Shown here piece by piece: positions 1 to 6,767 of a stretch of 7,113 nt of DNA (position 1 is its first letter; each line of letters starts with the position of its first letter). The stretch comes from JAAYLU01 sp964458805 (lineage in GTDB: Bacteria; Synergistota; Synergistia; Synergistales; Aminobacteriaceae). The DNA is taken from assembly GCA_964458805.1 (NCBI GenBank), contig CAYWKH010000109.1, forward strand, positions 1-7,113, given 5' to 3'. The notes under the pieces are model-generated. The model was given only the letters and a program-made list of their open reading frames with translations. It did no database searches and was not told the origin of the DNA. A program made the position numbers and the translations under genes.

Positions 1-50
1 GGCTTGAGGCGATGGCGGACGATCTGGGGATAAGGAGGCTGGAGGGGTAG
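1..50 (+). CDS. 3' end of an upstream gene, product unknown
   Basis: Reading from position 3, the frame gives LEAMADDLGIRRLEG and then TAG at 48-50. The short peptide has ordinary protein composition, the codon style matches the downstream genes, and a strong stem-loop starts 10 nt after the stop, as expected at the end of a transcription unit. Only about 15 codons are inside the window, so the product cannot be named. It is separated from the cas operon by about 350 nt containing a promoter, so it is probably not part of that operon. The frame is inferred and could be wrong. Confidence 0.4.
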   Translation, partial: LEAMADDLGIRRLEG

Positions 51-59
51 GGGGGGATC

Positions 60-99
60 TCAAGGCCGTGGACTGTTCGCGCCTCGTCCACGGCCTTGA
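60..99 (+). terminator. Perfect 14-bp inverted repeat, possible terminator without U-tract
   Basis: The arm TCAAGGCCGTGGAC (60-73) is exactly complementary to GTCCACGGCCTTGA (86-99), with a 12-nt loop at 74-85. The RNA hairpin would be long and GC-rich. It lies just after the putative stop at 48-50. No run of T follows on either strand, so it is not a textbook intrinsic terminator. It may be a U-less terminator, an mRNA 3'-end stabiliser or a protein-binding palindrome. The stem is seen directly; the role is inferred. Confidence 0.5.
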
Positions 100-296
100 T
101 GACTGCGAAGATCGAACGCCTTACGGCAATCAGAGGATAGGAATCCGGCCGATGAAAAACCGACGCCGCACCAGAAATAGTGCTCAACGCCCGCGCTCTC
201 CTTCGAGCAGCGGCATCAGAGAAACGTTATGCTTCGTGCAGAATTATACCTCAGCGACATCACAAAGACTAAAATAGAAGAATTCGAAATTGCCTC

Positions 297-324
297 TTGA
301 CAAATACGAGAAATTTGGTAAAGT
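297..324 (+). promoter_or_regulatory. Predicted sigma70-type promoter for the cas operon
   Basis: A perfect -35 box TTGACA (297-302) is followed after 16 nt by TAAAGT (319-324), which matches the -10 consensus at four of six bases. Transcription would begin near 331, giving an untranslated leader of about 75 nt before cas6. The surrounding A/T-rich DNA and the compact downstream gene order support it as the promoter for the whole operon. No operator was identified. Confidence 0.55.
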
Positions 325-388
325 ACGCATGTATTTGTGGTGCGGTGTACATAACAAGACCGACCCTTCGGTAGAGTTTGCTATCATG

Positions 389-395
389 AAAGGAG
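389..395 (+). promoter_or_regulatory. Ribosome binding site of cas6
   Basis: AAAGGAG lies 10 nt before TTG at 406 and 22 nt before ATG at 418. The spacing favours the TTG start. An in-frame TGA at 397-399 rules out any earlier start. Confidence 0.6.
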
Positions 396-405
396 TTGAC
401 AGGCT

Positions 406-1047
406 TTGCTTGATCTTATGTTCTCAGTCTCGGGCGACACGATCCCGGCCGATCACGGGTATTTTCTCCACTCGGCGCTCTCCGAACTACTCCCGTTTCA
501 TCACGACGACAAGCAGCGCGGCCTCACGGGCGTGCACCCGATTTCCGGAATCCTGTGCGGCGTCAGGAAGCTGGCCATAACCGACCGAAGCAGACTGATC
601 ATCAGAGTTGCGAGGGACAGGGTCGCCGACTACCTTGAGCTGTGCGAAAAGAGGCTTGAAATCGGCGACAGCAGCATCTTGGTTGGAGTCCCCTCATCGA
701 GAAGCCTTGTGCCGGCGGCGGTCTTGTGGAGCCGCCTTGTCACCATCAAGGGCTTCACAAGTCCGCCGGAGTTCCTTGAAGCGGCCCAAAGACAGATAGC
801 CGACCTCGGCATAGAGGGGAAGGCCCGTCTCTTATTCAGAAAAGGCGTCTCCTCGAAGGAGGGCAAGACGGACAACCTTGCAAAATCACCCTTCGTCAAG
901 CGCACCCTCAACATAAAAGGCAGGGAAGTGGTCGGTTTCTCCCTCGTAGTAGACGAACTTACCGCCGAGGAGTCCCTGGAACTCCAAATGGCGGGCCTTG
1001 GAGGCCGCAGGAGCATGGGCTGCGGCATCCTCGTGCCTCTCCTCTAG
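406..1047 (+). CDS. cas6: CRISPR-associated endoribonuclease Cas6, MYXAN type
   Basis: Cas6 cleaves the CRISPR precursor transcript within the repeats to make mature crRNAs and usually hands the repeat handle to Cascade. The 213-residue product has features I associate with the MYXAN-type Cas6 family (Cmx6): the N-terminal segment IPADHGY (residues 13-19), GVHPI (42-46), and a C-terminal glycine-rich loop GLGGRRSMGCGIL (197-209), typical of RAMP-fold RNA-binding proteins. His17 is a candidate catalytic residue and His44 an alternative; this is inference. TTG at 406 is chosen because of the Shine-Dalgarno at 389-395 and because family members usually have several residues before the IPADH segment. 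ATG at 418 would remove only four residues. It is the first gene of the operon, with cas3 starting 10 nt after its stop. A complete gene is likely. Confidence 0.88.
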   Translation: MLDLMFSVSGDTIPADHGYFLHSALSELLPFHHDDKQRGLTGVHPISGILCGVRKLAITDRSRLIIRVARDRVADYLELCEKRLEIGDSSILVGVPSSRSLVPAAVLWSRLVTIKGFTSPPEFLEAAQRQIADLGIEGKARLLFRKGVSSKEGKTDNLAKSPFVKRTLNIKGREVVGFSLVVDELTAEESLELQMAGLGGRRSMGCGILVPLL

Positions 1048-1057
1048 GGCGAGCGCT

Positions 1058-3306
1058 ATGGCCATCTTTGCGAAAAAGCCTGTTGTCATAGATGGAATGG
1101 AGCACGGCAGGACCCTTCTGCAGCACACTCTCGACGTGCTGGAGGCCTTCCGCGCCCTGTTCGGCGACGAGGGGCGACCCACGCTGTTGGCGAAACAGTG
1201 GCTCCGGTTCTTCCGAATCACCGAGTCGGACGCCGCGGCCTTTTTTCAGAACGCGCGAATCGCCGTTGTCCTCCACGACCTCGGCAAGTCCAACGAACAC
1301 TTCCAGGCGGCCGTGAGGCGAAGAGGAGGCCAGACGATCCGCCACGAGCTCCTGGCCGGATGGCTTTTGAGCCGCAAACCCCTCAGGAGAGCCCTCGAAG
1401 CGGTGGACAACGTCGATTTTCAAATCGTTCGGGCCTCCGTTATGGGGCATCACCTGAAGTTGGAAAGGGGAATTGCCGAGAAGGCCGACTGTGAAAAACC
1501 CTCGGTCGCGCTGTTTCCCGACGGCATACAAGAGATCCTCGATCTCCTGACGAAGACCGTTCGCTGCCCGTCTGTCCCGGAAGATGCCATCCCGAAACTC
1601 ATAAAGGTAAAGGGTGAGGAGGAGCAGTTCTTCGAGATTGAACAAGACCTTGAAAATGCCTTCGACGACAGGCGCACCCGCCTGCTTCGCGCGGCGAGGT
1701 CCGCGCTCATCCTCGCCGACGCCGCCGGTTCGGGACTCGCTCGCGAGGCCGGCAAATCCGTCTTCATCCCTCTGGCCGATTGGATCGCGGACGCCTTCGA
1801 CGACGAGAAGGTCCTCACCGACGAGAAGATAGAAGAGAAGATCGTCGCCCCCCGATGCAGGCAGATAGAGGCCAAATTGGGGGAGCCCTTCGTCTTCTCC
1901 GACTTCCAGCTTGAGGCCGCCGGCCTCCCTGATCGCGCCCTGCTGCTGGCCTCCTGCGGCAGCGGCAAGACCCTCGCCGCGTGGAAGTGGGGGATGGGCG
2001 TGGCGTCACGCCGCGCAATCAGGCGGNNNNNNNNNNAGCCACCGAGGGGTTCAAGGACTACGTCGCCTGGGCGCCCGAGACAGACGGGGCGCTGCTTCAC
2101 GGCACGTCGAAATACGAACTCCAGGACATGTTCGACAACCCCGACTCCCGTTACGACAAGGACTTCCTCGCAAACGACCGGCTCTTTGCCGTGGGCTTCT
2201 GGCAGAAGCGCATCTTCAGCGCCACCGTGGACCAGTTCCTCGCCTTCATGGGTCACGACTACAGGTCCACCTGCCTGCTTCCCCTGCTTGCCGAAAGCGC
2301 GGTCGTATTCGACGAAGTACACAGCTTCGACGCGCGGCTCTTCTCGGCTCTTCTCGGCTTTCTTCGGGAATTCGACGTCCCCGCCCTCTGCATGACCGCC
2401 AGCCTCCCCCCGGCGAGGATCAAGCAACTGGAGAAGGAGGGCGGCCTCGAGGTCTTCCCGAAGGACCCCGAGCGCTACGCCGACCTGTGGAAGAAATCCT
2501 CCGCGCTTCGCTACACTGTGCGGATAGCCACGAGGGACGAGGCCGTGCACGAGGTGGCGGAGGAGTGGAGAAAGGGCGGCAAGATACTCTGGGTGGTAAA
2601 CACGGTGAAAAGATGCCAGGAGGCCGCCGAGGAGTTGGCGGTCATGCTCCCGGAGGCTCGGATAATCTGCTACCACAGCCGTTTTCGCCTCAAGGACAGG
2701 CAGGCAGCGCACAAGGAGCTGATCGCCGCTTTCCGCGAGGACGGCCCCATGATCGCAGTCACCACTCAAGTGTGCGAGATGAGCCTTGACCTCAGCGCGT
2801 CCCTGCTTGTGTCGGAGTTCGCGCCTCTTACCGCGCTGATACAGAGAATGGGGCGATGCAACCGCAATCTGGAGATAGACGGTGGAGGCAGGGTCCTGCT
2901 CTATCCACCCGAGAGCGGGCGCCCCTATTCAGACGACGATACGAAGAACGTCGGCGACTTCGTGAACGAGATCGACGGGCAGTTCGTCAGCCAGGCTCGT
3001 CTGCAGGAGCTTCTCGAAAAGTACTCCCCCTCGAATCCGGAGATGAAGAAGCAGCTTGCTTTCATACAAGAGGACGGCTACGCGCTCGCCTCGGACAAGG
3101 GCATCCGCGACATCGAGGACCACAGCGCCTCCGCGATACTTGAAAGGGATATCGGCGAATACTGGAGGCTTCGGAATTCGGGATGTCCTGTCGACGGACT
3201 CTTACTCCCGGCGCCGTTCAAGAGCACCGTGCAGGGGAAGGGGCTTCCGCCGCATCTGCGGGTCGCGACCGGAGAATACAGCGAACGGCTTGGCCTGCGC
3301 TGCTAA
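1058..3306 (+). CDS. cas3: CRISPR-associated nuclease-helicase Cas3 (HD plus DExH), interrupted by an assembly gap
   Basis: Cas3 is the effector recruited by Cascade. Its HD domain nicks and degrades single-stranded DNA and its SF2 helicase unwinds the target. The HD domain shows His23, the LHDLGK motif (His73-Asp74), His96 in RHELLAGW, and His131-His132 in GHH. The helicase shows Walker A ASCGSGKT (residues 298-305, nt 1949-1972), DEVH (2311-2322), TAS motif III (2395-2403), QVCEMSLDL (2767-2793) and arginine-finger motif QRMGRCNR (2842-2865). The part before the Ns reads in frame 2 and the part after them in frame 1, ending at TAA 3304-3306. All motifs are intact, so the shift is best explained by the arbitrary length of the N run at 2027-2036, not by mutation. 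The start ATG at 1058 has AGGGCGAG just upstream. The true length is estimated at about 755 residues, usual for an HD-helicase fusion. The C-terminal GLPPHLRVATGEY segment is family-like. Confidence 0.93.
2027..2036. other. Assembly gap (10 N) inside cas3
   Basis: Ten unknown bases separate GVASRRAIRR (frame 2) from ATEGFKDYVAW (frame 1). The reading frame is restored only if the true missing length leaves remainder 2 when divided by 3, so 10 cannot be the real length. Related Cas3 proteins, as I recall them, have about ten residues here, including helicase motif Ia with a YPT core. About 29 missing bases would then fit. That figure is an estimate, not a measurement. Confidence 0.9.
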
Positions 3307-3333
3307 ACAAAGACAGGGAAAGGAGGAATCCGG

Positions 3334-5139
3334 ATGGCGAAGTCGAAGACCACAAAGGACGAGGAGCAGAAAGTCCTGGAACTAGAGTACAAGACCGAAC
3401 TGCTCCCCTCCGCGCAGCACAAGACCGGGCTGGCGGGGCTGGTCTTTCTGGTGCGGACCATGGAGGAGAGAGGAATGGCGCCCCTCCCGGAGGTAACACG
3501 GGGCGAGGGCGAGAGCTGGACAATCCGCTTCACCAGGGAGAGCTTCCAGGCCCTGTTCGACGAACTTTACGACGCGGAGAGGGTAACGGTGGAGAGCAAA
3601 TCGAAATGGACCGGTCAGGAACCCGTGGATACGGTGGAGAAGACGACGGAGAAGGAGGGTAAAGTGCAGACGGAGAAGTACTTCGTCTACATCGTGACCG
3701 TTCCCAAGGGCGCGGCTCTGAAAGGCGCTCTGCCCGCGGACGACGAGGGCGAAAAAAAGCTCAAACTCTGGCGAGACATGCTCTGGACCACCTATCGCGG
3801 CAAACCCACGACGCGAGGGGTGTACGAGGAGAGGGCCCAGGGAAGTCCTTGCTCCTTCGCGGATGGTGCCTGGAAAGCGCTCCACAAGAACAGGAGCGCA
3901 GGAGAGTCCCTTGCCGGTTCCCTTATGCTGGGGGCTGAAAGCGTGAATGCCGAGGGAGTGGCCCTTAAAGGCACCTTCGAGGAGAATCTGCTGCTGCATT
4001 TTGCCCATATCGCCAGCCCCCTGTTTCTCGCAAGGATATTTCAGATAAAGAGAGGAAAGGGCGAGGGCGGCAGCGGCATATCGCTCAAAAGGGACGAAAG
4101 CGGCTATGTAATCGTGATGCCCGAAATAGTCGACGTGAACAAATATGTGGGCAAATACAGAAAGTGGCTGGGAAGCGATCTGGAGTCCAGCAAGTACCAC
4201 CGCCCCGTGTCCGCGCTCATAGACCTTCCCGAGGAGGGTGGTCTGGAGTTTCTCTCCTCTATCACCGAGTACAGGGTGGAAACCAGGGGGCGCGGCATAT
4301 TCGACACCGTCGAGGGCGTGGAGTACTACCACATGGAAAGAAAGGGGAACGCGGTCAACCTGCTGGCATCGGCCTACGTGCCCCTGAACAGGGGCGTGCT
4401 GGTCGAGTACAACAGTCTGGTCGCACCAGGCGGCAATAAAAGACCCCTGAACTTTCTCTACAAAACCTGCCGCGTACGCAACATACTCAACGGCACCCCC
4501 TGGCACACCGGAATGCAGGAGTTCCTGGAGCAGTATCCGTCCGAGCTTTTTATTTGGTCCAAGGACGGGACTCCCGGAAACACCCCGTTTTTTGGTATCG
4601 ATATACGACGCAGATTCACAGATATAGCCGAGAGCATCAATCAATCGAAGGAGGCGGATGGAATGGGAAACGACGGCGCCGGCGCGGCCGCAGTCAACAG
4701 GGACGACAGGCTCGCGGCGAAAACCAGAGGCATTGTAAGACAGTTCGTGATATCGGAACTTAAAGACCGAGTGAAGAAGGAGCAGCTTCCGAACGACAAG
4801 ACTCATCTTGACAAAAAAGAAGAGGGCGAATCGACCCGCTATTCCGTGGAATACCAGGAGGCGGTCAGAAAGATCTGCAACGGCGCCTTTCTCGCCCTTC
4901 GCGGGCGAAACGGGCCGGACATCGCCGAATACTTCACCGGCACGCTCTGCTCGCACCCGCAGTTCATGAGGAGCTCACCCAAAAACGAGGATGACGACGA
5001 CTTCATCCTGATCGCCAGGGCTTTGGTGGACCCGGAGGAGCGGGAGAAGATCAAGCTCTTCGCGATGCTGGCACTTTCCGCCTGCTCCTACGTTTACACG
5101 AAGGACGAGCAGACGGCGTCCGAGTCAGTGGTCTATTAA
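3334..5139 (+). CDS. cas8: Cascade large subunit Cas8 (MYXAN type, Cmx8/Cmx1-like)
   Basis: The large subunit of the surveillance complex typically recognises the PAM, holds the crRNA 5' end and recruits Cas3. The 601-residue product has the N-terminal signature LPSAQHKTGLAGLV (residues 25-38), an LPxAQHxxGLxGL pattern that I associate with MYXAN-type Cas8 (DevT, Cmx1 and Cmx8). A WTTYRGKPTTR segment follows at 151-161. No zinc-finger Cys pairs are seen. A low-complexity, linker-like stretch at about 435-460 (SKEADGMGNDGAGAAAV) divides the protein from a mostly helical, charged C-terminal part (460-601), which may also be made separately as Cas11. The start is well set: AGGAGG at 3321-3326 lies 7 nt before the ATG, 27 nt after cas3. 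It lies between cas3 and cas7, the place of devT in Myxococcus. Sequence divergence leaves the Cmx1 versus Cmx8 choice open. Confidence 0.82.
   Translation: MAKSKTTKDEEQKVLELEYKTELLPSAQHKTGLAGLVFLVRTMEERGMAPLPEVTRGEGESWTIRFTRESFQALFDELYDAERVTVESKSKWTGQEPVDTVEKTTEKEGKVQTEKYFVYIVTVPKGAALKGALPADDEGEKKLKLWRDMLWTTYRGKPTTRGVYEERAQGSPCSFADGAWKALHKNRSAGESLAGSLMLGAESVNAEGVALKGTFEENLLLHFAHIASPLFLARIFQIKRGKGEGGSGISLKRDESGYVIVMPEIVDVNKYVGKYRKWLGSDLESSKYHRPVSALIDLPEEGGLEFLSSITEYRVETRGRGIFDTVEGVEYYHMERKGNAVNLLASAYVPLNRGVLVEYNSLVAPGGNKRPLNFLYKTCRVRNILNGTPWHTGMQEFLEQYPSELFIWSKDGTPGNTPFFGIDIRRRFTDIAESINQSKEADGMGNDGAGAAAVNRDDRLAAKTRGIVRQFVISELKDRVKKEQLPNDKTHLDKKEEGESTRYSVEYQEAVRKICNGAFLALRGRNGPDIAEYFTGTLCSHPQFMRSSPKNEDDDDFILIARALVDPEEREKIKLFAMLALSACSYVYTKDEQTASESVVY
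4663..5139 (+). CDS. Possible internally translated small subunit Cas11 within cas8
   Basis: Within cas8, AAGGAGG (4648-4654) is followed after 8 nt by an ATG at 4663-4665 that is in the cas8 frame (Met444). Translation from it would give a 158-residue protein ending at the same TAA. It begins in a flexible glycine/alanine-rich linker and covers the helical C-terminal region, the size and fold class of Cas11 small subunits. Internal translation of Cas11 from cas8 is established for types I-B, I-C and I-D, and no separate cas11 gene is visible here. Caution: AAG GAG G codons are common in this gene, and an SD-like sequence also precedes the in-frame ATG at 3475. The site is seen; its use is inferred. 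A second ATG at 4658 is out of frame. Confidence 0.5.
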   Translation: MGNDGAGAAAVNRDDRLAAKTRGIVRQFVISELKDRVKKEQLPNDKTHLDKKEEGESTRYSVEYQEAVRKICNGAFLALRGRNGPDIAEYFTGTLCSHPQFMRSSPKNEDDDDFILIARALVDPEEREKIKLFAMLALSACSYVYTKDEQTASESVVY

Positions 5140-5160
5140 AAAAACAAGGAGGGAATCGCA

Positions 5161-6084
5161 ATGAATCTGTTTTCCACAGTATTGACGCACGCCGCGCCCA
5201 GCGCGAACTATCGCGGGGAATCCGCCGAGAACCGCGCCGTCCTGCAGAAGATCACCAAGGGCCGCATGCAGTACGCGGTCGTCTCGCCCGAGGCCATGAG
5301 AAACGCCATACGCGAGGGACTGAGGGCCGTGGGGCTTCCGTGCAACAGAAGCAGGCTTCACGACGAGGAACAGCTTGCGGTCAAGTACGAGGACTACCCC
5401 GATATCGATGCCTATGCGGACGATTTCTTCATGGGCTGGCTTATCGCGGCAGGAAAAAAAGACAGAGAAAAGATCGAAAAGGAGCTTGAGGCCAAGGGGC
5501 GGAACAGGGCGCGGTTCACATTCAAACGCGACTCCGTCCTCCGCATGAACCTGGCCGTCGCGCTAGAGCCATATCGCCACGACACGGTATTCACCCAGTC
5601 GCCGCTGCAGACCAAGGACAGCCCCTGGCAGAACGCCGAATCCTCCCAACTGCTTCACAGGGAGGCGACCTACACGGCCTTCCAGTACCCGTTCGCCCTC
5701 AACCTTGATGAATGCAGGGAGAAGGCCGAGTGGACCAGGAAGCTTCTATCAGTGATAGGGCAGCTCGGGGGAGTGGCCGGCAACCACGCCCGCAGCCTCT
5801 ACGACATGGCCCCTGCCAGCATAGTGGTGCGACTCACGCCCCGGCTCGCACCCGGCTACGACACCTACGGCTTCTCGGTCGGCGAGGATGGTTCGCATTC
5901 GTTCTCCGAAGTCGTCGATGCAATTCTCAGCGACGACCTCTCCGGCGCGGAGTTCCTGATCGGCGGCAAGATTGCCCGCGACATGGACGAGGCGACCCTC
6001 GACGCGCTAGCGAGGAAGAACGTCGTCATCGAAAGAAACGCCGCGAAAATACTCGACATAGCGGGCGACCGCGCGTTCGGGTAG
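5161..6084 (+). CDS. cas7: Cascade backbone subunit Cas7, DevR-like
   Basis: Cas7 forms the repeated backbone of Cascade along the crRNA spacer. The 307-residue product has the family N-terminus with APSANYRGE (residues 12-20) and ENRAVLQKI (23-31), and the C-terminal GNHARSLYDMAPASIVVR (207-224) typical of the DevR/Cas7 RAMP family. The region between, about 80-170, is where the thumb and palm insertions fall and is the most divergent. AAGGAGGG (5146-5153) lies 7 nt before the ATG, the strongest ribosome binding site in the operon, as suits a subunit needed in several copies per complex. It begins 21 nt after cas8 and ends 5 nt before cas5. It looks complete. In Myxococcus the homologue devR also affects development; nothing here shows such a role. 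Confidence 0.92.
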   Translation: MNLFSTVLTHAAPSANYRGESAENRAVLQKITKGRMQYAVVSPEAMRNAIREGLRAVGLPCNRSRLHDEEQLAVKYEDYPDIDAYADDFFMGWLIAAGKKDREKIEKELEAKGRNRARFTFKRDSVLRMNLAVALEPYRHDTVFTQSPLQTKDSPWQNAESSQLLHREATYTAFQYPFALNLDECREKAEWTRKLLSVIGQLGGVAGNHARSLYDMAPASIVVRLTPRLAPGYDTYGFSVGEDGSHSFSEVVDAILSDDLSGAEFLIGGKIARDMDEATLDALARKNVVIERNAAKILDIAGDRAFG

Positions 6085-6089
6085 GGACC

Positions 6090-6767
6090 ATGCTCCTCCT
6101 CCGCGTGACAGCGCCCTTCGCCGCGTTCCGTCCCTTCGCGGCCGGAGTGTTCCGACCGACCGCCGACTTCCTGACGCCATCGGCGGCGTACGGGCTGCTT
6201 TTGAACATCGCGGGCATCGAGATGCGCGGGGCGGACGGCAAGACGGGCACGACCCTGATCGCCGAAGGTCTGCCGCCGGTCCGCCTCGCCATAGGAGCAC
6301 GCGTATTCCCCGAGAGACAGCGGCTGTTTCAGCAGCTCCACAACTACCCGGTAGGGAATACCGGCATTGAAAAAGCACCGCTAGCAAAGGGGTCGAAATA
6401 CAACATCAAACCGGTGGTACGCGCCTTTCTATCGTCCATCGACGCCGTCATAGCCGTCGATTCCCCCGAACTTGAAGAGAAGATCCGCAAAGGACTTCGC
6501 GGAGAGTCGCAGAGAGGCTACGGCCTCCCCTTTCTAGGGGACAACGCTTTCCTGGTGGACAGACTGGAGGAAGTGGCAGAACCGATAAGCGCCCACTGGT
6601 ACTGCAGACCGGACGGCGAAACAGAGACCGAGAAAAGACGCATCTCGCGCTTAACCGTCGCAGTCGACAGAGAGGACGTGTGGAAGAGCAGGACCGAGCT
6701 TTTCGCCCCGTTGAAGGACTCCACCGACGCGATACCGGCGTCCGCCTGGGTTGAGGTGGCCTATTGA
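6090..6767 (+). CDS. cas5: Cascade subunit Cas5, DevS-like
   Basis: Cas5 caps the 5' handle of the crRNA and contacts Cas8. The 225-residue product starts with a RAMP beta strand (LLLRVTAPFAAFR), then FRPTADFLTPSAAYGLLLNI (residues 21-40), a recognisable Cas5 N-terminal signature, and has the glycine-containing RGYGLPFLGDN (142-152) near the middle. This fits the Cas5/Cmx5/DevS family. The open frame extends upstream into cas7, but ATG at 6090 is the right start: it follows the cas7 stop by 5 nt, has AGGGA just upstream, and gives the family N-terminus. The very short gap suggests translational coupling with cas7. A separate Cas6 is present, so this Cas5 need not process crRNA as type I-C Cas5 does. 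Confidence 0.9.
   Translation: MLLLRVTAPFAAFRPFAAGVFRPTADFLTPSAAYGLLLNIAGIEMRGADGKTGTTLIAEGLPPVRLAIGARVFPERQRLFQQLHNYPVGNTGIEKAPLAKGSKYNIKPVVRAFLSSIDAVIAVDSPELEEKIRKGLRGESQRGYGLPFLGDNAFLVDRLEEVAEPISAHWYCRPDGETETEKRRISRLTVAVDREDVWKSRTELFAPLKDSTDAIPASAWVEVAY
6753..6759 (+). promoter_or_regulatory. Ribosome binding site of the cas4 frame, inside the end of cas5
   Basis: GAGGTGG lies 4 nt before the TTG at 6764. An in-frame TGA at 6752-6754 excludes any earlier start. The TTG overlaps the cas5 stop in TTGA, a typical coupling arrangement. GTG at 6800 is an alternative start that would begin just before the SALHALLYC segment. Confidence 0.55.

Larger units (their letters stand above)
51..405. other. 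Intergenic region upstream of the cas operon
   Basis: This stretch of about 355 bases holds the stem-loop (60-99), a promoter-like element (297-324) and the cas6 ribosome binding site (389-395). I see no convincing gene. A 69-codon open frame (68-277, GTG start) runs through the stem-loop, is arginine/serine-rich and resembles chance translation. A 23-codon frame at 229-300 is reported separately as a finding. No direct repeats of CRISPR size, tRNA or mobile-element end is visible. From about 225 onward the DNA is visibly A/T-richer than the genes, as is common for promoter DNA. Confidence 0.7.

Noticed and set aside
26..56. G-rich run with possible G-quadruplex
   Set aside because: The G runs are uneven, mostly two bases long, and partly coding. 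No independent sign of function.
68..277. 69-codon open frame upstream of the cas operon
   Set aside because: It starts with GTG inside the stem-loop, has an arginine/serine-rich composition and no ribosome binding site, and resembles no family I know.
359..372. Small hairpin ACCGA/TCGGT in the cas6 leader
   Set aside because: A 5-bp stem with a 4-nt loop is expected by chance. It does not occlude the ribosome binding site.
100..405. Search for CRISPR repeats upstream of cas6
   Set aside because: No repeated 25-40 nt unit is visible. The array, if present, lies outside the window.
290..580. 96-codon frame overlapping the promoter and the start of cas6
   Set aside because: It begins before the predicted transcription start and overlaps cas6 in another frame, with chance-like composition.
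2336..2355. 10-bp tandem repeat GGCTCTTCTC in cas3
   Set aside because: It encodes ordinary residues just after the DEVH motif. Two copies are too few to argue for a phase-variable site, although slippage would shift the frame.
1450..2769. Long minus-strand open frame opposite cas3 (439 codons)
   Set aside because: It is a shadow of a GC-rich coding gene. It crosses the N run, and its translation has no recognisable motif, whereas cas3 has all expected motifs on the + strand.
3382..4956. 524-codon minus-strand open frame opposite cas8
   Set aside because: It is antisense to cas8, whose N-terminal signature and ribosome binding site are convincing. The reverse translation shows no family features.
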